Part shown: positions 60,107 to 64,000 of the stretch, piece after piece | Numbering within the stretch: the stretch's first letter is position 1 | Layout of the letters: each line of letters begins with the position of its first letter | From: Vibrio neonatus | Lineage (GTDB): Bacteria; Pseudomonadota; Gammaproteobacteria; Enterobacterales; Vibrionaceae | Direction: 5' to 3' | Length of the DNA stretch: 64,000 nucleotides | Assembly (NCBI RefSeq): GCF_024346975.1 | Contig: NZ_AP024885.1 | Span: 2,108,001-2,172,000 of the forward strand | Notes under the pieces: model-generated | What the model was told of the DNA's origin: nothing | Database searches by the model: none | The model's input: the letters and a program-made list of their open reading frames with translations, nothing else | Position numbers and translations under genes: made by a program

Positions 60107-61393
60107 ATGAGCAAGTCAGAAGCACTCTATCAACAAGCCCAAGCCATTATTCCCGGTGGCGTAAACTCTCCAGTACGAGCTTTCAACGGTGTAGGCGGTT
60201 CTCCCCTGTTCATTGAAAGAGCGGATGGATGCCGCATTTATGACGCTGACGATAAATCGTATATCGATTATGTGGGCTCTTGGGGACCAATGATTTTAGG
60301 TCACAACAACAGCGCTATCCGTGATGCGGTTGTTGAAGCAGCGCAACGTGGTCTAAGTTTTGGCGCGCCAACCGAGCTTGAAATCAACATGGCTAAGCTG
60401 GTTTCATCACTAGTTCCTTCTATGGAACAACTGCGTATGGTGAGCTCAGGCACTGAAGCGACCATGAGCGCAATTCGTCTCGCTCGTGGCTACACTGGCC
60501 GTGACAAAATCATGAAATTTGAAGGTTGCTACCACGGTCATGCTGATAGCCTATTGGTAAAAGCAGGTTCTGGCGCTCTGACTCTTGGACAACCAAGCTC
60601 TCCTGGCGTACCAGAAGATTTTGCAAAGCACACTTTAACGGCCACTTTTAATAACCTTGAATCAGTACAAGCACTGTTTGATGCTAACCCTGAGCAAATT
60701 TCTTGCATCATTGTTGAGCCAGTAGCTGGCAACATGAACTGCATTCCACCGGTTGATGGTTTCCTACAAGGTCTGCGTGATATCTGTGACCAAAACGGCG
60801 CACTACTGATTTTTGATGAAGTCATGACCGGCTTTCGCGTCGCACTGGGCTGTGCACAAGCTCACTACAAGGTAAAACCTGACTTAACCACTCTAGGTAA
60901 AGTCATTGGTGGTGGCATGCCTGTCGGCGCTTTTGGTGGCCGTAAAGATGTCATGCAGCATATTGCGCCAACCGGCCCTGTCTACCAAGCAGGTACGCTG
61001 TCAGGTAACCCAATTGCTATGGCCGCGGGCTACGCATGTTTGACTCAGCTTTCACAAGCGGGCAATGCAGAGCGTCTTAACGAAATCACTGCAAAATTAG
61101 CCGCAGGCTTTAAAGCTAAAGCGGACAAGCACGGCATTCCGCTACTGGTTAGCCAAGTGGGTGGCATGTTTGGTTTCTTCTTTACTGACCAAGCACAAGT
61201 GACTTGCTATGAAGAAGTGGCGAAGTGCGACGTTGAGCAATTTAAGCGTTTCTTCCACTTAATGCTTGAAGAAGGTGTATACCTTGCCCCTTCTGCTTTT
61301 GAAGCAAGCTTTACGTCACTTTCGCATACTGATGAAGATATTGAACAAACATTAGCCGCTGCTGATCGCTGTTTTGCCGCTCTAGCCGCTTAA
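60107..61393 (+). CDS. hemL: Glutamate-1-semialdehyde 2,1-aminomutase
   Basis: 428 residues. PLP lysine in [17 protein letters not shown], with [13 protein letters not shown] and [16 protein letters not shown] at the start. It makes 5-aminolevulinate, the first haem precursor of the C5 pathway. Monocistronic with its own terminator; divergent from erpA. Confidence 0.97.
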   Translation: MSKSEALYQQAQAIIPGGVNSPVRAFNGVGGSPLFIERADGCRIYDADDKSYIDYVGSWGPMILGHNNSAIRDAVVEAAQRGLSFGAPTELEINMAKLVSSLVPSMEQLRMVSSGTEATMSAIRLARGYTGRDKIMKFEGCYHGHADSLLVKAGSGALTLGQPSSPGVPEDFAKHTLTATFNNLESVQALFDANPEQISCIIVEPVAGNMNCIPPVDGFLQGLRDICDQNGALLIFDEVMTGFRVALGCAQAHYKVKPDLTTLGKVIGGGMPVGAFGGRKDVMQHIAPTGPVYQAGTLSGNPIAMAAGYACLTQLSQAGNAERLNEITAKLAAGFKAKADKHGIPLLVSQVGGMFGFFFTDQAQVTCYEEVAKCDVEQFKRFFHLMLEEGVYLAPSAFEASFTSLSHTDEDIEQTLAAADRCFAALAA

Positions 61394-61415
61394 CACTTCT
61401 ACTGTTTTATTTGAC

Positions 61416-61433
61416 AGGAGCCGCAAGGCTCCT
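61416..61433 (+). terminator. hemL terminator
   Basis: AGGAGCC/GGCTCCT stem with a GCAA tetraloop, then a six-base T-run, 23 bases past the hemL stop. Confidence 0.9.
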
Positions 61434-61508
61434 TTTTTATTTGTAGCGATTCAAGTTGCATAACGCTATGATTTATCTTCACAAACACTAATAAGTAGTC
61501 GGTTTAAC

Positions 61509-62594
61509 GTGCCTAGAAGAATTCAGCTTACCTCCAGCCAATGGCTGTTAATTATCGCATTGCTGTTTTTTGCATATGCTTGTTTTGTCTTGATAAGACC
61601 GTATGTAAATTCCATTGTAATGGCGTTTATCATTTCGCTATTGATGTTCCCTATCCATGAACGTCTAGACAATAAGATGCCCACTATGAGAAATACCACG
61701 GCGCTTTTGTCGTGTGTGATTCTTACCGTCATTATTGTTATTCCACTACTATTGGTTTTTACCGCCATCATCCAACAAGGTTCTTCCTTTTCTCAAGGGG
61801 TGTACCACTGGGTATCAGACGGCGGCGTACAAGATCTGCTCGCGCAACCCTTTATCGTCAAAATGTTTAATTTTGCCAATAGCTACCTACCCTTTGATAC
61901 CTTAGACCCTGCTGAAATTGCGCAAAAGGTTGCCGAACTTGCCAGTTCCTTTGGTACGCACTTGGTTGGTATTAGCGCTTCTGTGGTCGGCAGTGCCACT
62001 AGCTTTTTGATGAACTTTGGTTTGATGCTATTTGTGCTGTTTTTCTTGCTTCGCGATCATGAGCGAATCATCTCTGCCATGCGTCATATCATTCCGCTAT
62101 CACGCTCTCAAGAAGACCGATTGCTTGATGAAATAGAGAAAGTTTCTAAATCAGCAGTCATGGGGTCATTTCTTACCGCAATAGCGCAAGGTGTAGCAGG
62201 CGGGTTTGCCATGTGGCTTGTAGGCTTCCCCGGCCTATTTTGGGGTACCATGATGGGCTTTGCCTCGTTTGTGCCTGTCATCGGCACCGCGCTGATTTGG
62301 ATTCCAGCTTGTTTGTATTTGCTATTAATTGGCGATACTGGCTGGGCAATATTCCTATTGATCTGGTCTGTGGCTGTGGTTGGCTCTATCGACAATATCT
62401 TGCGTCCGCTGCTGATGCAGGGCAGCGCTGGCATGAATACCTTAATGATCTTCTTTTCTTTGCTTGGCGGTTTGCATGTTTTCGGCTTAATTGGTTTAAT
62501 CTACGGCCCGCTGATCTTCGCCATTACTATGGTACTGTTCACCATGTATGAAGAGGAGTTTAACGACTTCCTTGATAAGCAAGATAACAACTAG
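61509..62594 (+). CDS. AI-2E family transporter (PerM-type membrane protein)
   Basis: 361 residues from a GTG. About seven to eight membrane helices with a soluble segment after the second, and family motifs MLFVLFFLLRDHE, GVAGGFAMWLVGFPGLFWGTMMGFASFVPVIG and DNILRPLLM. Family members are proposed exporters or channels (autoinducer-2, Na+/H+ or general permeases); no substrate can be assigned. It is 12 bases upstream of rsmC and probably cotranscribed. Confidence 0.87.
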   Translation: MPRRIQLTSSQWLLIIALLFFAYACFVLIRPYVNSIVMAFIISLLMFPIHERLDNKMPTMRNTTALLSCVILTVIIVIPLLLVFTAIIQQGSSFSQGVYHWVSDGGVQDLLAQPFIVKMFNFANSYLPFDTLDPAEIAQKVAELASSFGTHLVGISASVVGSATSFLMNFGLMLFVLFFLLRDHERIISAMRHIIPLSRSQEDRLLDEIEKVSKSAVMGSFLTAIAQGVAGGFAMWLVGFPGLFWGTMMGFASFVPVIGTALIWIPACLYLLLIGDTGWAIFLLIWSVAVVGSIDNILRPLLMQGSAGMNTLMIFFSLLGGLHVFGLIGLIYGPLIFAITMVLFTMYEEEFNDFLDKQDNN

Positions 62595-62606
62595 TAAGAG
62601 TAAAAT

Positions 62607-63626
62607 ATGAGTGTCTACACCGCCCCAAGTCAAATCGCCGAACGTCAACTTGCTTACTTTGCAGGTAAACGCATCGTTATCGCAGGTGAAGCTGAAGATC
62701 AGTTTCCAAAACAACTGCTGCAACATGCGGAATCGGTCACCGTATTTACCACCCACTATGGCTACCATCAGCAGATGCAAGGTATTGGCGTAGACAGTCA
62801 GTTTGGCATTGAATTTAAGAATGCTAACGATGCTAATTTACTATTACTGTACTGGCCAAAAGCCAAAAGCGAAGCGCAATATCTATTGGATATGATGCTC
62901 AGCAAACTCGCACCAGAAACAGAAGTAATCGTGGTCGGCGAAAACCGCTCTGGAGTAAAGAGCATTGAAAAAATGTTCGCCAACTTTGGCCCTATGACTA
63001 AGTATGACTCAGCCAGACGCTGCTCTTTTTATGCCGGAGTCAGCCAAACACCGCCACAACACTTTAATGTCGACAGTTACTTCAAGTCTTATCCAGTGGA
63101 ATTAGCTGGGCTATCTTTAGAAGTGCAAAGTTTACCGGGCGTATTTAGCCATGGTGAATTTGATTTAGGCACTAAACTACTGCTAGCCAACTTACCAAAA
63201 CTTAGCGGCAAAGTATTAGACTTTGGCTGCGGCGCAGGCATTATCGGCGCGGCAATGGCACTGCAAAATCCAAGCATCGAATTAGAAATGTGCGATGTGA
63301 GCGCATTTGCTGTGGAATCAAGTAAGCGCACACTAGAAGCCAATGGTGTTAAAGGCAAAGTATTTGCCACCGATGTCTACTCACAAGTCAGCACTGACTA
63401 TCAATTCATTATCAGTAATCCCCCTTTTCATTCGGGGCTAGATACCAGTTACAGCGCCACAGAAACCCTGCTAAAAGATGCGCCCAAGCATCTTACCAAC
63501 ACAGGTAAGTTACTGATTGTTGCTAATAGTTTTTTGAAATACCCGCCAATTATTGAAAATGCGTTCGGCAACTGCGACACCATTAATAAAACCAATAAGT
63601 TCGCAATCTATCACGCAACGAAATAA
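62607..63626 (+). CDS. rsmC: 16S rRNA (guanine-1207-N2)-methyltransferase RsmC
   Basis: 339 residues, two related methyltransferase-like halves. The C-terminal half is catalytic: [15 protein letters not shown] (SAM site) and the N-specific methylase motif ISNPPFHSG. The N-terminal half has lost these motifs and aids folding and RNA binding. It modifies G1207 of 16S rRNA. Confidence 0.95.
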   Translation: MSVYTAPSQIAERQLAYFAGKRIVIAGEAEDQFPKQLLQHAESVTVFTTHYGYHQQMQGIGVDSQFGIEFKNANDANLLLLYWPKAKSEAQYLLDMMLSKLAPETEVIVVGENRSGVKSIEKMFANFGPMTKYDSARRCSFYAGVSQTPPQHFNVDSYFKSYPVELAGLSLEVQSLPGVFSHGEFDLGTKLLLANLPKLSGKVLDFGCGAGIIGAAMALQNPSIELEMCDVSAFAVESSKRTLEANGVKGKVFATDVYSQVSTDYQFIISNPPFHSGLDTSYSATETLLKDAPKHLTNTGKLLIVANSFLKYPPIIENAFGNCDTINKTNKFAIYHATK

Positions 63627-63634
63627 ATAAAACT

Positions 63635-63676
63635 GTGTGAGGCAACACGCTTTTTTAAGCGTTTGCTTGCCTCACT
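63635..63676 (+). terminator. rsmC terminator-like hairpin
   Basis: GTGAGGCAA (about 63637-63645) pairs with TTGCCTCAC (about 63664-63674), enclosing an inner ACGCTT/AAGCGT stem; T-rich sequence follows. Confidence 0.6.
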
Positions 63677-63737
63677 TTATTTGGCTAGTACATTTCAGCA
63701 ATGGTGATCTTATTATCAGGGCCTGAATCCGTACCTT

Positions 63738-64000
63738 ATGTCAAAACATCGCTCTCGACCAAAGTTTAAACGACTGAAAAGTACCTTAATGGGTGCCTTT
63801 TTGTTGGTTAGTCTTCCTCCAATGCTGCTCATTGCCTTCTTTTTTCTTCAATCCCATATTGAAGATCTTCAAGAGCAGAGCAAAACCTATTTAACTTCGA
63901 TGAGGGATGGCACCACCACTCAAGTAACCGCCTACGTAAAAAACCTAGACTCTGAAGTCATTGGTTTTGTTCATTCCGAACTTGCTTATGCCAGTGGTGG
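63738..64000 (+). CDS. chiS: ChiS-like sensor kinase, N-terminal part (partial)
   Basis: The first 87 codons are in the window, open to the edge. They encode a basic start (MSKHRSRPKFKRLKS), one membrane helix (about 16-38), and the beginning of a periplasmic sensor region with DLQEQSKTYLTSMRDGTTTQ and VIGFVHSELAYASGG. This matches the start of ChiS as I recall it, the hybrid sensor that activates chitin use in Vibrio, and the position after rsmC agrees with V. cholerae. Kinase, receiver and DNA-binding parts are beyond the window. Confidence 0.7.
   Translation, partial: MSKHRSRPKFKRLKSTLMGAFLLVSLPPMLLIAFFFLQSHIEDLQEQSKTYLTSMRDGTTTQVTAYVKNLDSEVIGFVHSELAYASG

Overview
The window is chromosomal DNA of a marine gamma-proteobacterium of the family Vibrionaceae, most likely the genus Vibrio. 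The evidence is protein content and gene order: from memory, the block chiS-rsmC-perM-hemL-erpA-vexGH-shyC-tyrS-dacB-ompU-greA-yhbY-rlmE-ftsH-folP-glmM follows one stretch of Vibrio cholerae chromosome 1, and suhB-trmJ-iscRSUA-hscBA-fdx-iscX-pepB-ndk-rlmN-pilW-rodZ-ispG-hisS-yfgM-bamB-der-yfgJ-xseA-guaBA follows another. A periplasmic or surface-anchored PL7 alginate lyase suggests an alginate-using relative of brown-algal habitats. I saw no rRNA, tRNA, CRISPR array, prophage or complete insertion sequence.

Layout. 1-17.1 kb is accessory: the tail of a MocR-type regulator, a class III aminotransferase, a TauE-like exporter and a YdfG-like reductase; a PL7 alginate lyase; a tripartite tricarboxylate transporter (TctCBA) led by a small GlcG-like gene; an Acr3/ArsR arsenite module with two matching operator-like dyads; a LysR regulator facing a formate-channel/CBS fusion; and a ynjBCDF-type ABC transporter plus CDP-alcohol phosphotransferase operon. 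17.3-42 kb is core: DUF2058, guaBA (PurR-like box), xseA, yfgJ, der, bamB, yfgM, hisS, ispG, rodZ, pilW, rlmN, ndk, pepB and the whole ISC iron-sulfur operon under two adjoining IscR type-1-like sites, then trmJ and suhB. 42-64 kb is the second core block, from glmM to the start of chiS.

How the genes work together. The ISC operon, ErpA (with its own IscR-like site), IspG and RlmN form an iron-sulfur supply-and-use group. BamB, YfgM, RodZ, PilW, OmpU, DacB and ShyC serve the envelope. GuaBA, Ndk, FolP, GlmM and HemL are central metabolism. VexGH and Acr3 are efflux systems.

The most interesting unexplained structure is a leader of about 360 nt before a CBS-less MgtE magnesium transporter (52101-52459). 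It has a promoter, a 14-codon leader peptide with a Pro-Pro pair and a perfect Shine-Dalgarno, a second 35-codon uORF and nested hairpins. Next are two MITE-like palindromic elements side by side between der and bamB, a ribosome-site hairpin in front of pilW, a hairpin-plus-T-run in the ompU leader, and a 9-bp dyad in the alginate lyase leader.
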